Below are positions 9,034 through 18,203 of a stretch of DNA of 64,000 nucleotides, piece after piece (the first letter of the stretch is position 1; each line of letters starts with the position of its first letter). Source of the DNA: Mesorhizobium sp. STM 4661 (GTDB taxonomy: Bacteria > Pseudomonadota > Alphaproteobacteria > Rhizobiales > Rhizobiaceae). Location of the stretch: the NCBI RefSeq assembly GCF_000359125.1, contig NZ_CAAF010000082.1:1-64000 (forward strand). The letters run 5' to 3'. The notes under the pieces are model-generated. The model was given only the letters and a program-made list of their open reading frames with translations. It did not search any database and was not told where the DNA came from. The translations under genes and the position numbers were made by a program.

Positions 9034-9753
9034 CGCCGTCCTCCGCAAAGGCCTGGAGCAGACCGCCCATCCTTTGCCGGCATTGAACCCCGCACCGCCC
9101 GGCAGAGCAAGGGTCAGGTGCCCAATTGCGAGGGCCAGGCTGTCGAAGGCAGCTCGCTTCAAAATTCCGGGGCCAATGAAATCAGTCCCCGATAACCCCG
9201 CTATCCACAGGGCCGCGGGCATTCCGCAAACCCCTTACCCGGCGTACATTGAACCCATCTCAGGCGGCTACCGATCGCCACGCCGAAAGGCAAAGCGAAT
9301 GGCGGATTTCCTGAGGCCCGTACGGCCCGGAACGAGAGCAGGCTTGCCTGTTTCGAGGGACGGAAGCCGAGACCTACGGGGCCGCGGAAAGCGTGCGAAC
9401 GCCTACGGCGGACCGATGCTGCCATGAAGGACGGCAAAAACCTTCGATGGCGCGCTGGACGAAGCTCGCAAGAGTGAAGGCCGGCGTGGTCCCGAACGGG
9501 CACTGCCCTCGGGTGGTGACTGGCAGGACCGTCAACATCAAGGCCGGCATGGCGCGACGTCTTTGCGGAAGTTGCTGCCGCGACCGTGTCCTGATCTGAC
9601 AGGGAGGCGCTGGGAGAAATCCCGGCGCCGACTGTCTTTTCGGTCGGGCATCCACGACCTGGCATCCCCACAATTTCTACGGTCTTTCCGGTTGGGGCTG
9701 CAACCGGCGCCAAGATCGGCTAACGTTCAGCGTCATCTGGAGGGGGATGCTTC
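9034..9753. other. 720-base stretch without a recognisable gene
   Basis: No frame on either strand has a ribosome site together with natural-looking protein. Small imperfect hairpins occur near 9615-9650, without a T-run. It must contain the promoter of the lipid kinase on one side and of the membrane-protein pair on the other. I see nothing else that can be named. Confidence 0.5.
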
Positions 9754-10188
9754 ATGACGTTGATCCAGAAGCTTGCCATTGCGTACGCATTCCTGTTCTT
9801 CGGCGTTGTCGCCATCGGCTACATACCGGCATTCAACGACGCCAATGGCAATCTGTTCGGCCTGTTTTCGCTGCAATGGTACGATGACCTTCTGCACGCA
9901 TTTTCCGGCGTTTGGGCGCGGGCCGCCGCTTTCATCTCGCGCCACCAGGCGGTGTTCTATTTCAAGCTGCTCGGCTCGATCTATCTGTTCGACGGACTGC
10001 TCGGCCTGATCACCGGTTCAGGCTGCCTCGACGCCGGCATCTTCATCAACGGCTTCCGCTCCCTGAACGACGTTGAATTCCCGGCCCGTTTCTTCGCCAA
10101 CCTGCCGCACCTCGTCATCGGCGGCTTCGCCGTCTATGTCGGCTTCGGGCTGTCGAAGCGCGTGCACGACCATTTCGCCACGGCCTGA
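9754..10188 (+). CDS. Uncharacterised membrane protein
   Basis: A 144-residue protein of unknown function. Four hydrophobic segments are visible: residues 5-25 (IAYAFLFFGVVAIGYIPAF), about 58-75 (around the phenylalanine-rich FYFKLLGSIYLFDGLLGLI), a weak one near 90-100, and 118-134 (LVIGGFAVYVGFGL). A strong GGAGGG lies ahead of the ATG. The next gene begins six bases after its stop, so they are almost certainly cotranscribed. WYDDLLHAFSGVWA suggests an amphipathic turn. It belongs to no family I recognise. Confidence 0.7.
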   Translation: MTLIQKLAIAYAFLFFGVVAIGYIPAFNDANGNLFGLFSLQWYDDLLHAFSGVWARAAAFISRHQAVFYFKLLGSIYLFDGLLGLITGSGCLDAGIFINGFRSLNDVEFPARFFANLPHLVIGGFAVYVGFGLSKRVHDHFATA

Positions 10189-10194
10189 GCGGCC

Positions 10195-11325
10195 ATGTTC
10201 CTGCTCCGCTGGCTGAAACGCATCATCAAGACGATCCTCTGGCTGGTCGTCATCGTCGTGCTTATCCCGATCGCCGGGCTGGCCTATGGCTTTCTCACCA
10301 CGTCGTCGCTGGACACCGCACTTTTGCCGGGCGTCGCCGACGGCGCTCCGCCCAAGACGCTGGCCGACAAGGTGCGCGCCGAAATCCCCGGCTACCAGCG
10401 GCCGGAGGAATCGACCTTCCTCACCTATCCGGAATGGGCGATCGTCCACGCCGCCCGCGACTATGCCGGCTTCGTCGACAAGAACCAGCCCAGCGGCTTT
10501 CCCTATTGGTCCTATGTCGGCCGCTTCTGGCAGGATTATGCGATGGTCATCCGCGCCAGCTCCGACTACAAATTCAACCTCGCCAACCATCAGATGCTGG
10601 TGATCACCGGCACCAGCCATACGATCGAGCATGCCATCCAATGGGTCTATGAGAACACGGTCGGCCGCATCACCGAGGCGACATCAGGCAAGCGGACCGC
10701 GGCCGACATCTATCAGGCCAAGGTGGCGGCCGAGTATGCAGGGTTTCTCGACCAGGTGCCGTGGTATGAGTTTCCCTATGCCGAAAAGCGCGTCGGCCTG
10801 TTTGCCGTCGAGCCGGCACCGGGCGATGGTGCCGTCCGCACCAGCGAACGCAAGCTGGCCTTCGGCCTCGCCGATACGATCAAGCAGGGCTATGCCGACC
10901 TGATCAGCCGAGCGGTCGCCGCCACCTCCGACCCGGCCATGCTCGACATTCACGTCTGGGCCAAAGGCCCGGTCGGCGAAGCGACACGCAACGAGCCGGA
11001 CACCTTGCTCGAGCGCGACTACGGCGCCGACGGCACGATCTTCGTCACCAGGCGCTACCAGGTGTTCACCGACATGATCCCGCGCCTGATCGACAAGGGC
11101 GTCTCCTTCGTTGAGATCGGCGGCAATGACGAGATCATGGTCACCATGCTTTCCAATGACGAGATCGCCGTTCCCGACGGCGCCCGCACCTTGTTCAGCT
11201 ATGAGATCCCGGCCGAGCCGGCCACGCGCCGCGCCGGTCTGACCGTCGCTGTACGCAAGCTGCACACCGTGCTGCCGGCGCTGATGAAGGCAGGCGCCAG
11301 GCTCGAGCACGTCTACGATTACTGA
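10195..11325 (+). CDS. Uncharacterised membrane-anchored protein
   Basis: A 376-residue protein with one N-terminal membrane anchor (about residues 9-31, ILWLVVIVVLIPIAGLAYGF) after a basic start (LLRWLKRIIK), leaving a large domain probably in the periplasm. The domain is rich in aromatic residues (PEWAIVHAARDYAGFV, PYWSYVGRFWQDYA) and has a His-containing stretch GTSHTIEHAIQW. I see no catalytic signature of a known enzyme. It begins six bases after the four-segment membrane protein, so the two likely act together in the envelope. Confidence 0.75.
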   Translation: MFLLRWLKRIIKTILWLVVIVVLIPIAGLAYGFLTTSSLDTALLPGVADGAPPKTLADKVRAEIPGYQRPEESTFLTYPEWAIVHAARDYAGFVDKNQPSGFPYWSYVGRFWQDYAMVIRASSDYKFNLANHQMLVITGTSHTIEHAIQWVYENTVGRITEATSGKRTAADIYQAKVAAEYAGFLDQVPWYEFPYAEKRVGLFAVEPAPGDGAVRTSERKLAFGLADTIKQGYADLISRAVAATSDPAMLDIHVWAKGPVGEATRNEPDTLLERDYGADGTIFVTRRYQVFTDMIPRLIDKGVSFVEIGGNDEIMVTMLSNDEIAVPDGARTLFSYEIPAEPATRRAGLTVAVRKLHTVLPALMKAGARLEHVYDY

Positions 11326-11454
11326 GGCTTTTCGGTCACAGCCGTCATCCCGGGAAACCTTGCGTAACGCTTCGCCACGCTCATTCCACAATCGCGGCCA
11401 AATCCCGCCTTGTTCCACGCCGATTGGTAACGTGGAACCTGAAGGGACAAGACC

Positions 11455-11976
11455 GTGATCAAGACCGCCCTTGTCGCCATGACCATCGTCGGCTGCGACT
11501 GCGACGCCAAGCTTTGCGAATATATCGGCGAGACGCCAGCCAAGTGGTCGACCATCGCCGATTGCGAAGCGGCGATGAAAAGCCAGATGCTGCACGAGCG
11601 CAATTTCAATTATCCGCTGGTCTCCGGCATCTGCCGCGCGAAGGGCTCGTCGTCTTCCTCGCAATTGGCCGAGACGGCGTCCCGACCGGAACTGAAGCCC
11701 GCCAGCCGGGCCGTTCAACCCGAAAGCCCGCTGCCGCCGGAATTGAGCCACCGGCCGAGCGTCCCGGTCGGCTCGCCGACGACGGCCACGGAGGCGGCCG
11801 CCGCCCGGCCCGTCGCCTATGAACAAGTGGTCGACGGCGGAACCGGCGTGCTCTATCGCACAAGGAATGGCTATGCCGTGGTCAAGACCGATCTTGGCCG
11901 TGCCGCTTCGGCAACCGCCGACATGGCGAAACGCTCCGCGAACTGGCTGGCGGCGAAAATGCCGAGCGGCTTGTAA
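11455..11976 (+). CDS. Uncharacterised probable exported protein
   Basis: A 173-residue protein starting at GTG, with GAAGGGAC a few bases upstream. The short hydrophobic start (IKTALVAMTIVGCDCD) could be a lipoprotein signal (cysteine 14) but is short and lacks a charged stretch. The middle (about 65-110) is a Pro/Ser/Ala-rich disordered linker. The C-terminal part (GTGVLYRTRNGYAVVKTDLGRAA) is more ordered. It is the third same-strand gene in this cluster. The function is unknown. Confidence 0.6.
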   Translation: MIKTALVAMTIVGCDCDAKLCEYIGETPAKWSTIADCEAAMKSQMLHERNFNYPLVSGICRAKGSSSSSQLAETASRPELKPASRAVQPESPLPPELSHRPSVPVGSPTTATEAAAARPVAYEQVVDGGTGVLYRTRNGYAVVKTDLGRAASATADMAKRSANWLAAKMPSGL

Positions 11977-12049
11977 GCCGCTTTCAGACGATCAAGGGGC
12001 AGCGCCATACTTGTGCGATAGGCAACTGCAGCTAGCCTCACTTGCGGCG

Positions 12050-13087
12050 CTACGGAAAAATCGCTCTCAACCGACCTTCAACCTTGCCACGCAAACGGCT
12101 CTCCAGCGCCTCGACCGCAACCAGCCGCTCGTGGTCGCCAGCCCGCAGCCGCATGAATGCGTGCAGCCGGTAGGCGGCGATCGCCCCGCGCGTACCGGCC
12201 TCAGTGCTGACATCGACGATGATAATGCCGCCGACACGGCCGGGCCAGGGCTGGCGCGAAAAGGCGGTGCCGAGAAAATCGCCGAGCCCATAGGCGACGA
12301 CCGCCTTGCCGATCCGCTCGATCGGCTGCACGACATGGGCATGGTGGCCGGCGATCAGCCCGACGCCATGGTCGGCCAGCCGCCTGGCCAGCGCCCGCGT
12401 TTGCGGTCTGGGAAAATGCCGGAACTCCCAATCCCAATGCGGCACCGCGCAGATGAGATCGAGGCCGTTACTGGCTTCGCGCGACCACTGCGCCGGATCG
12501 CCTTGCATCGAGACGCGGCTCGCGAACGAAGTCGCGTCGGCGTTACGCCACAGCGTGAAGGCGGCAAAGCCGATGCGCAGTGGCCCGACCACAAGACGCT
12601 CGACCGGACCGCCGGCGGCGGTACCGATGCTACGAATGCCGAGCCGTTTCAGCGCCGCCACGGTCTCGCCGAAACCGTCGACACCCTGGTCGAGCACATG
12701 GTTGTTGGCGAGCGACAGCACGAGCTTTTCATGCGCAATGCCGACGGACGTCAACGCCTCGGCCAGAAACCGCCCGGTCATCGCATGATGGGTGCCAAGC
12801 CGCGTGCCCATCGCCGCGCTCGGTCGCTCCACCACCGGACTTTCGCAATTGCCGATCACCAGATCGGCGGAGCCAAGCAATGCGGCAATCGCCGGATCGC
12901 AGTCCGGCGCACTGCCATTGGCCACCGCCGAGATGTCGCCGACGAAGGCCAGCCGAATTGTTTGCGCCGGCGGCGGCTCGATCATCGTCGCGGCCGCCGA
13001 CGCGAAACCATGAGCATGGCCGCCGAGCGAAGGCCGGAGGAAACGCGGCAGCCACGACAATTTGTAGGAAAGCGGATAGTTCGACAC
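12050..13087 (-). CDS. CapA family protein (metallophosphatase fold)
   Basis: A protein of about 345 residues of the CapA/PgsA group, related to capsule and poly-gamma-glutamate synthesis proteins. The calcineurin-like motifs are clear: RLAFVGDIS, ADLVIGNCESPVV, LVLSLANNHVLDQG, a catalytic HW pair in CAVPHWDWEF, and LIAGHHAHVVQPIE. The open frame runs to 13180, only 27 bases from the divergent gene at 13208, leaving no room for promoters. I therefore prefer the GTG at 13087, which begins SNYPLSYKLSWLPRFLRP; this start is tentative. No signal peptide or other capsule genes are visible here. Confidence 0.82.
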   Translation of the reverse strand: MSNYPLSYKLSWLPRFLRPSLGGHAHGFASAAATMIEPPPAQTIRLAFVGDISAVANGSAPDCDPAIAALLGSADLVIGNCESPVVERPSAAMGTRLGTHHAMTGRFLAEALTSVGIAHEKLVLSLANNHVLDQGVDGFGETVAALKRLGIRSIGTAAGGPVERLVVGPLRIGFAAFTLWRNADATSFASRVSMQGDPAQWSREASNGLDLICAVPHWDWEFRHFPRPQTRALARRLADHGVGLIAGHHAHVVQPIERIGKAVVAYGLGDFLGTAFSRQPWPGRVGGIIIVDVSTEAGTRGAIAAYRLHAFMRLRAGDHERLVAVEALESRLRGKVEGRLRAIFP

Positions 13088-13207
13088 GCGACGCCCAATT
13101 GTTTGCCTTGTGTAGACTGTCTGCCGGACGGGTTGAAGCGTGTCCGCATTCGCAGCCAGCCAATTGCGTGTATGATTCATCGCAACGTCGCACAGCGGAG
13201 GAACGAG

Positions 13208-14464
13208 ATGACACGAACTGCAGGCCTGCTGGCGTCAGCCCTCATCCTGTTCCTGCCACTGTCTTCCGCCTCCGCCGCTGCGCCGGAAGCGGCCACCATC
13301 ATGTTCGCCGCGAAAACCGTGGCCGAGCGCAACACCGCACTGGCGACGCTGGAAGCCGCGGCACCTGCTGATCCGGCAGCCGCCTATGCCGCCGGCGCCG
13401 GCGAATTCTTCACAGCGCTGGAGATCCTGGCGAGCGGTCTGCACCGCCACGGCTTCGAGAGCCCGCAATCCCTGATGCTGCCGCTGATGCGGCTGCCCGT
13501 GCCGGACAACCCCAATCCCGAGCCGCTGACTTACGAGGAATTCCGCGCCATACTGGTCGGCTTCCGCGACAGGCTGGAGAAATCCGCCGCGACGCTCGGC
13601 TCCGTGCCCGCCGGCGCCGATATCGGCATGGAGGTCGACCTCACCCGTCTCGGTATCGATCTCAACGAGGACGGCGCGATTGCGCCTGATGAAAGCGCTG
13701 CCGCGATCATGGCGGCCCTGGCGCAGGGCAGCATCACGACAGGCGATGCCGCACCCGCGCTCACCTTCCGTTTCGACCGCGCCGACGGCTATTGGCTGCA
13801 GGGCTATGCCGAATTCCTGATGGCGCAGGCGGATTTCTGGCTGGCGCATGATTTCAGGACCATGTTCGACGGCTCCTTCCACATGCTGTTCCCGCGCGCC
13901 AGGCTGCCGCTGCAGGACATTCTCGTGCCGCCCGACGGCGGCATGAGCGGCGGCATTCTCTCCTCCGAATGGCGGATCGCCGACTTCATCTCGCTGGTCC
14001 ATCTGGTCAACTGGCCGGTCGTCGAGCCGGAACGCCGGATGGCGGCGCGCCGTCATCTCATGGAGATGATCCGGCTGTCGCGCGAAGACTGGAAGGCGAT
14101 CCGCGCCGAGACCGACAATGATCGGGAATGGCTGCCCGGCCCGCGGCAGAAGGGCGCCAGCCCGCTCACCGGTCTCGACGTCGGCGAGCAGCAGGTGCAG
14201 GCCTGGCTCGCGGCGCTCGATATGGCCGAGGACCTGCTCGAGGGCCGCACGCTGCTGCCGCATTTCCGCATCGCCGACAAGGGCATCAACATGAAGCGCT
14301 TCTTCGACGAGCCGAAGCCTTTCGACCTTGTGCTGTCGATCACCGGCCCGGCCATCGCGCCGTATCTCGAAAGCGGCAAGATCCTGACCGGCGAGGAGTT
14401 CGACCAGATCCAGCGCCAGTTCGGCGGCGCCGGGTTTTTGACCTTCGCGCTGTGGTTCAATTGA
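13208..14464 (+). CDS. Exported protein with EF-hand-like loop, function unknown
   Basis: A 418-residue protein with a typical Sec signal (MTRTAGLLASALILFLPLSSASAA, cut near 24). GGAGG sits seven bases before the ATG. A single Ca2+-binding-like loop is visible at about residues 160-171 (DLNEDGAIAPDE), matching the D-x-N/D-x-D-G pattern of EF-hands; the partner hand is not obvious. The rest is helical with many Trp/Phe and charged residues (PEWRIADFISLVHLVNW, LLPHFRIADKGINMKRFF). It is divergent from the CapA-like gene. I do not recognise the family. Confidence 0.78.
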   Translation: MTRTAGLLASALILFLPLSSASAAAPEAATIMFAAKTVAERNTALATLEAAAPADPAAAYAAGAGEFFTALEILASGLHRHGFESPQSLMLPLMRLPVPDNPNPEPLTYEEFRAILVGFRDRLEKSAATLGSVPAGADIGMEVDLTRLGIDLNEDGAIAPDESAAAIMAALAQGSITTGDAAPALTFRFDRADGYWLQGYAEFLMAQADFWLAHDFRTMFDGSFHMLFPRARLPLQDILVPPDGGMSGGILSSEWRIADFISLVHLVNWPVVEPERRMAARRHLMEMIRLSREDWKAIRAETDNDREWLPGPRQKGASPLTGLDVGEQQVQAWLAALDMAEDLLEGRTLLPHFRIADKGINMKRFFDEPKPFDLVLSITGPAIAPYLESGKILTGEEFDQIQRQFGGAGFLTFALWFN

Positions 14465-14578
14465 AGAGACGCATTTCGACATCGCTCCTGACACCCTTCT
14501 GTCAGCAGCCACGCAGAGCATCGCACCCCTCTTCACTCCGCTCTTTCCATTTTGGCCGATACCTCCCATATTTGGGTC

Positions 14579-17500
14579 ATGGCCAAACCCTCCGACAAGA
14601 AGACGCCCTCGCCGGCGCGTGACGACCACGCTTTGCCGCCCAAGCGACGCAGCCCGCTGACCGATTTCCTCGACGCCTCGGAGCCGTTGCACAAGGGCGG
14701 CTTTGCCGAAGCGCCGCAAGCCGAATTGTCCGGCACGCCGCTGACCGGCTCGATCGCTGACTGGGCCGAGCAGATCGAGCAGGAAGCGGAGAAGGAAGGG
14801 CGTCTGTCAGGCAAGGGCGGCGGTAAATCGCCGAAGGCGGCGAAAAAGATTCCCGAACGCTCCACCTCCCCTGGCCGCACCGCGCGCGGCACCTCGATGG
14901 GCGGCGCGGCCTCGGCCAGGGAGCGCACCGCGGCCGGTCTCAATCCGGTCGCCGGCCTCGACATTTCGCTGGAAGACGCCGAGACCATGGCGTCCGGCGG
15001 CGTCACCGCGACGGTGGCCGCTTTGTCGGCGCTGATCGAGTCCGGCAATCCTCTGCACAAGGACGGCGTGCTGTGGACGCCGCACCGCCCTGCCCGGCCG
15101 GAGAAATCCGAAGGCGGCATCGCCATCAAGATGGTGTCGGATTTCGAGCCGGCCGGCGACCAGCCGACGGCGATCAAGGATCTGGTCGAAGGCGTCACCG
15201 ACAACGACCGCACCCAGGTGCTGCTCGGCGTCACCGGCTCCGGCAAGACCTTCACCATGGCCAAGGTGATCGAGGAGACGCAGCGCCCTGCCTTGATCCT
15301 GGCGCCCAACAAGACGCTGGCCGCGCAGCTCTATTCCGAGTTCAAGAAATTCTTCCCGGAAAACGCCGTCGAGTATTTCGTCTCCTACTATGACTACTAC
15401 CAGCCGGAGGCCTACGTCCCGCGCACCGACACCTTCATCGAGAAGGAATCCTCGATCAACGAGCAGATCGACCGCATGCGCCATTCGGCGACGCGCTCGC
15501 TGCTGGAGCGCGACGACGTCATCATCGTCGCCTCGGTGTCCTGCATCTACGGTATCGGCTCGGTCGAGACCTACACGGCGATGACGTTCCAGATGCAGAT
15601 CGGCGACCGGCTCGACCAGCGCGCGCTGCTCGCCGACCTCGTCGCCCAGCAGTACAAGCGCCAGGACGTCAATTTCGTCCGGGGCTCGTTCCGCGTGCGT
15701 GGCGACACGATCGAGATCTTTCCGGCCCACTTGGAAGACCGCGCCTGGCGCATCTCGCTGTTCGGCGACGAGATCGAGGCGATCACCGAATTCGACCCGC
15801 TGACCGGGCAGAAAACCGGCGAGCTGAAAAGCGTCAAGATCTACGCCAATTCGCACTATGTGACGCCGCGACCGACCCTGAACCAGGCCATCAAGTCGAT
15901 CAAGGAAGAACTCAAGCACCGTCTGGTGGAACTGGAACGGGCCGGCCGCCTGCTTGAGGCACAGCGGCTGGAGCAGCGCTGCCGCTTCGACCTGGAGATG
16001 CTGGAAGCCACCGGCTCCTGCGCCGGCATCGAGAACTATTCGCGCTATCTCACCGGCCGCCAGCCGGGCGATCCGCCGCCGACCTTGTTCGAGTACATTC
16101 CGGACAACGCGCTGGTCTTCATCGACGAGAGCCATGTCACCGTGCCGCAGATCGGCGGCATGTATCGAGGCGACTTTCGCCGCAAGGCGACGCTGGCCGA
16201 ATACGGTTTCCGCCTGCCCTCCTGCATGGACAACCGGCCATTGCGCTTCGAGGAATGGGACGCCATGCGCCCGCTTTCCGTTGCCGTTTCGGCGACGCCC
16301 GGCGGCTGGGAGATGGAACAGTCCGGCGGCGTCTTCGCCGAGCAGGTCATCCGCCCGACCGGCCTGATCGACCCGCCGGTCGAGGTGCGGCCGGCCAAGA
16401 CCCAGGTCGACGATGTCGTCGGCGAAATTCGTGACACGACAAAAGCCGGCTACCGCACTCTGGTCACCGTGCTGACCAAGCGCATGGCCGAGGATTTGAC
16501 CGAATACCTGCATGAGCAGGGCATCCGCGTCCGCTATATGCACTCCGACATCGACACGCTGGAGCGCATCGAGATCCTGCGCGATTTGCGGCTCGGCGCC
16601 TTCGACGTGCTGGTTGGCATCAACCTTTTGCGCGAAGGTCTCGATATTCCCGAATGCGGCTTCGTCGCCATTCTCGACGCCGACAAGGAAGGTTTTTTGC
16701 GTTCGGAAACCTCGCTGATCCAGACCATCGGCCGCGCCGCCCGCAACGTCGACGGCAAGGTCATCCTCTATGCCGACCAGGTCACCGGCTCGATGGAGCG
16801 GGCGATGGCCGAAACCAGCCGCCGCCGCGAAAAGCAGATGGAGTGGAACCAGGCCAACGGCATCACGCCGGAATCGGTCAAGTCGCGCATCTCCGATATT
16901 CTTGACTCGGTCTACGAGAAGGACCACGTCCGCGCCGACATCTCGCAGTTCACCGACAGTGCCGGCGCGATGATGGGCAACAATCTGAAGGCCCATCTCG
17001 ACGCGATGGAAAAGCAGATGCGCGATGCCGCCGCCAATCTGGACTTCGAGAAGGCGGCCCGCATCCGCGACGAGATCAAGCGGCTGCGCGAGATGGAACT
17101 GTCGATCTCGGAAGACCCATTGGCCAAATACGCCGACATGGAAAGCCCGGTTTCGGGCCGCGAGAAGGGCAAGCACAACAAGGGCGTGGCCAAACATCGT
17201 ACATCAGAGGAACAGGAGCGTTTCCGCAAGCTCGACGAGGCACATGCCGCCGAAGAGGCGGCCAAGGCTGCCCGGCCCAACCTCTTCCGCAAGCCGGCGC
17301 TCGACGAGATGGGCGCCGACGGCGCTGTGCCGGTGAAGAAGCCGTTGTTTGCCAAGCCGTCGCTGGACGATATGGGGCCTGGCACCGACATGCCGACACC
17401 ATCAGGCGCGGTGTCGCGTTCGCTGTTCAAGAAACAGTCGGCGCAGGAGGCGCACGGCTCGGATTTCGGTATACCAGGCGATCCGACCAAGCCGCTGTTC

Positions 17501-17755
17501 AAGAAGAACTCGCTGGACGAGATGACCGTGCGGCGGACCGAGAAGCCGGTTGAAGGAAAGGTGCCGGCCAAGCCACAGCCGATCTTCCCCCCAGTGGGGG
17601 AGATGCCCGGCAGGGCAGAGGGGGGCGCGAAAGAACGCAGCGATCCCGGCAAGCCCATTATCCGCCAGCGTGCCGGCATCGGCTCCTACGAAGACCCCGC
17701 CGACGCCCGCCGTGAAAAGCGCCGGCCCGGCAAGACCGGTCGGCCCGGACGGTAA
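14579..17755 (+). CDS. uvrB: Excinuclease ABC subunit B, long variant
   Basis: UvrB is the DNA-damage verification helicase of nucleotide excision repair. Walker A GVTGSGKT lies near residue 217, the YYDYYQPEAYVP beta-hairpin region and DESHVTVPQ near 515. Helicase motif VGINLLREGLDIPE and the QTIGRAARN box follow. The UvrC-binding UVR helix (NLDFEKAARIRDEIKRLRE) is near 815. At 1058 residues it far exceeds the 670 of E. coli: there is an extra disordered N-terminus of about 180 residues and a 200-residue tail with four degenerate LF-K-x-SLDEM units (near 901, 921, 947, 971). Residues 1002-1019 come from an intergenic repeat. ATG 14579 is preferred over TTG 14552; neither has a good ribosome site. 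Confidence 0.96.
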   Translation: MAKPSDKKTPSPARDDHALPPKRRSPLTDFLDASEPLHKGGFAEAPQAELSGTPLTGSIADWAEQIEQEAEKEGRLSGKGGGKSPKAAKKIPERSTSPGRTARGTSMGGAASARERTAAGLNPVAGLDISLEDAETMASGGVTATVAALSALIESGNPLHKDGVLWTPHRPARPEKSEGGIAIKMVSDFEPAGDQPTAIKDLVEGVTDNDRTQVLLGVTGSGKTFTMAKVIEETQRPALILAPNKTLAAQLYSEFKKFFPENAVEYFVSYYDYYQPEAYVPRTDTFIEKESSINEQIDRMRHSATRSLLERDDVIIVASVSCIYGIGSVETYTAMTFQMQIGDRLDQRALLADLVAQQYKRQDVNFVRGSFRVRGDTIEIFPAHLEDRAWRISLFGDEIEAITEFDPLTGQKTGELKSVKIYANSHYVTPRPTLNQAIKSIKEELKHRLVELERAGRLLEAQRLEQRCRFDLEMLEATGSCAGIENYSRYLTGRQPGDPPPTLFEYIPDNALVFIDESHVTVPQIGGMYRGDFRRKATLAEYGFRLPSCMDNRPLRFEEWDAMRPLSVAVSATPGGWEMEQSGGVFAEQVIRPTGLIDPPVEVRPAKTQVDDVVGEIRDTTKAGYRTLVTVLTKRMAEDLTEYLHEQGIRVRYMHSDIDTLERIEILRDLRLGAFDVLVGINLLREGLDIPECGFVAILDADKEGFLRSETSLIQTIGRAARNVDGKVILYADQVTGSMERAMAETSRRREKQMEWNQANGITPESVKSRISDILDSVYEKDHVRADISQFTDSAGAMMGNNLKAHLDAMEKQMRDAAANLDFEKAARIRDEIKRLREMELSISEDPLAKYADMESPVSGREKGKHNKGVAKHRTSEEQERFRKLDEAHAAEEAAKAARPNLFRKPALDEMGADGAVPVKKPLFAKPSLDDMGPGTDMPTPSGAVSRSLFKKQSAQEAHGSDFGIPGDPTKPLFKKNSLDEMTVRRTEKPVEGKVPAKPQPIFPPVGEMPGRAEGGAKERSDPGKPIIRQRAGIGSYEDPADARREKRRPGKTGRPGR
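17582..17635 (+). repeat. Half-copy of a palindromic repeat inside the uvrB frame
   Basis: The stretch from CCCCCCAGTGGGGGAGATG through CCGGCAGG to GGGGGGCGCGAAAG matches one arm of the large inverted repeat found 220-380 bases further on (17804-17964). Here it is in frame and adds about 18 residues (IFPPVGEMPGRAEGGAKE) to the UvrB tail. Confidence 0.75.
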
Positions 17756-17803
17756 GTTTTGGGGACATTGCGCTACGGCGCCTTTCGAAACGCTGGCGGG
17801 ACA

Positions 17804-17964
17804 GCGCCCCCCTCTGTCCTGCCGGACATCTCCCCCACAAGGAGGGAGATTGGCCGTCATCGCGGCTTTCGCCAATCATCAGCGTTGCAGGACAAGGCGC
17901 GACAGGCGACGCAGCCAATCTCCCTCCTCGTGGGGGAGATGTCCGGCAGGACAAATGGGGGCGC
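17804..17964. repeat. Long inverted repeat, about 50-bp arms
   Basis: The left arm (17804-17854) and right arm (17914-17964) are near-perfect reverse complements, both containing CCGGACATCTCCCCCAC and GGAGGGAGATTGGC in their orientation. A loop of about 60 bases separates them. It follows uvrB at 50 bases and could fold as RNA at the 3' end of that transcript. There is no transposase, so it is a non-autonomous intergenic element. Confidence 0.85.
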
Positions 17965-18103
17965 GAAGGATCGCTACGGAACGTATCTCATTGCGCAAGC
18001 GCCATGGAGATCATCGCCGCCCTGGCCTTCGCCACCCCTTGCCATCGACCCCATCTCAGGTGTAGCCAGTCTCCACACTCAAACGTCTTGAAAGGAGGGC
18101 TGC

Positions 18104-18169
18104 GTGACTTTCGACCACCACCGTCAGCGCGGCCCTGTCTGTGCCCTGCGAGCTTGCTTGCAGGGCTGA
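18104..18169 (+). CDS. Candidate leader peptide of the ABC-F gene (21 residues)
   Basis: A GTG-initiated frame with an excellent ribosome site (AAAGGAGGG, spacing about five bases). It encodes 21 residues: starts MTFDHHRQRG, ends PVCALRACLQG, then TGA at 18167. It carries two cysteines four residues apart and is basic. Its last codons form a strong hairpin (18143-18166), and a second T-rich hairpin follows. It lies 134 bases upstream of the ABC-F start. The layout is that of a translational or transcriptional attenuator. Expression is inferred, not shown. Confidence 0.5.
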   Translation: MTFDHHRQRGPVCALRACLQG

Positions 18170-18203
18170 CCAGGACGGTCCGGGTTTTCCCGCTTCGATT
18201 TTT
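18143..18203 (+). promoter_or_regulatory. Hairpins of a putative ABC-F attenuator
   Basis: GCCCTGC at 18143-18149 pairs with GCAGGGC at 18160-18166. Pairing of GAG with CTT extends the stem to ten pairs closed by a CTTG tetraloop. It overlaps the end and stop of the leader frame. Next, CGGG-TTTT-CCCG (18181-18192) followed by CTTCGATTTTTT resembles an intrinsic terminator with a weak stem. GACCA at 18168 can also pair with TGGTC at 18204, giving an alternative fold. Confidence 0.45.

Noticed and set aside
11819..13207. Long frame joined to the EF-hand-like exported protein
   Set aside because: It runs antisense over the CapA-like gene; the signal peptide and ribosome site set the start at 13208.
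14807..17197. 796-residue minus-strand frame opposite uvrB
   Set aside because: A high-GC shadow frame of UvrB with no motif.
17804..17964. CRISPR or phage attachment site
   Set aside because: Only two arms in inverse orientation with no spacers or integrase; it is an inverted repeat.
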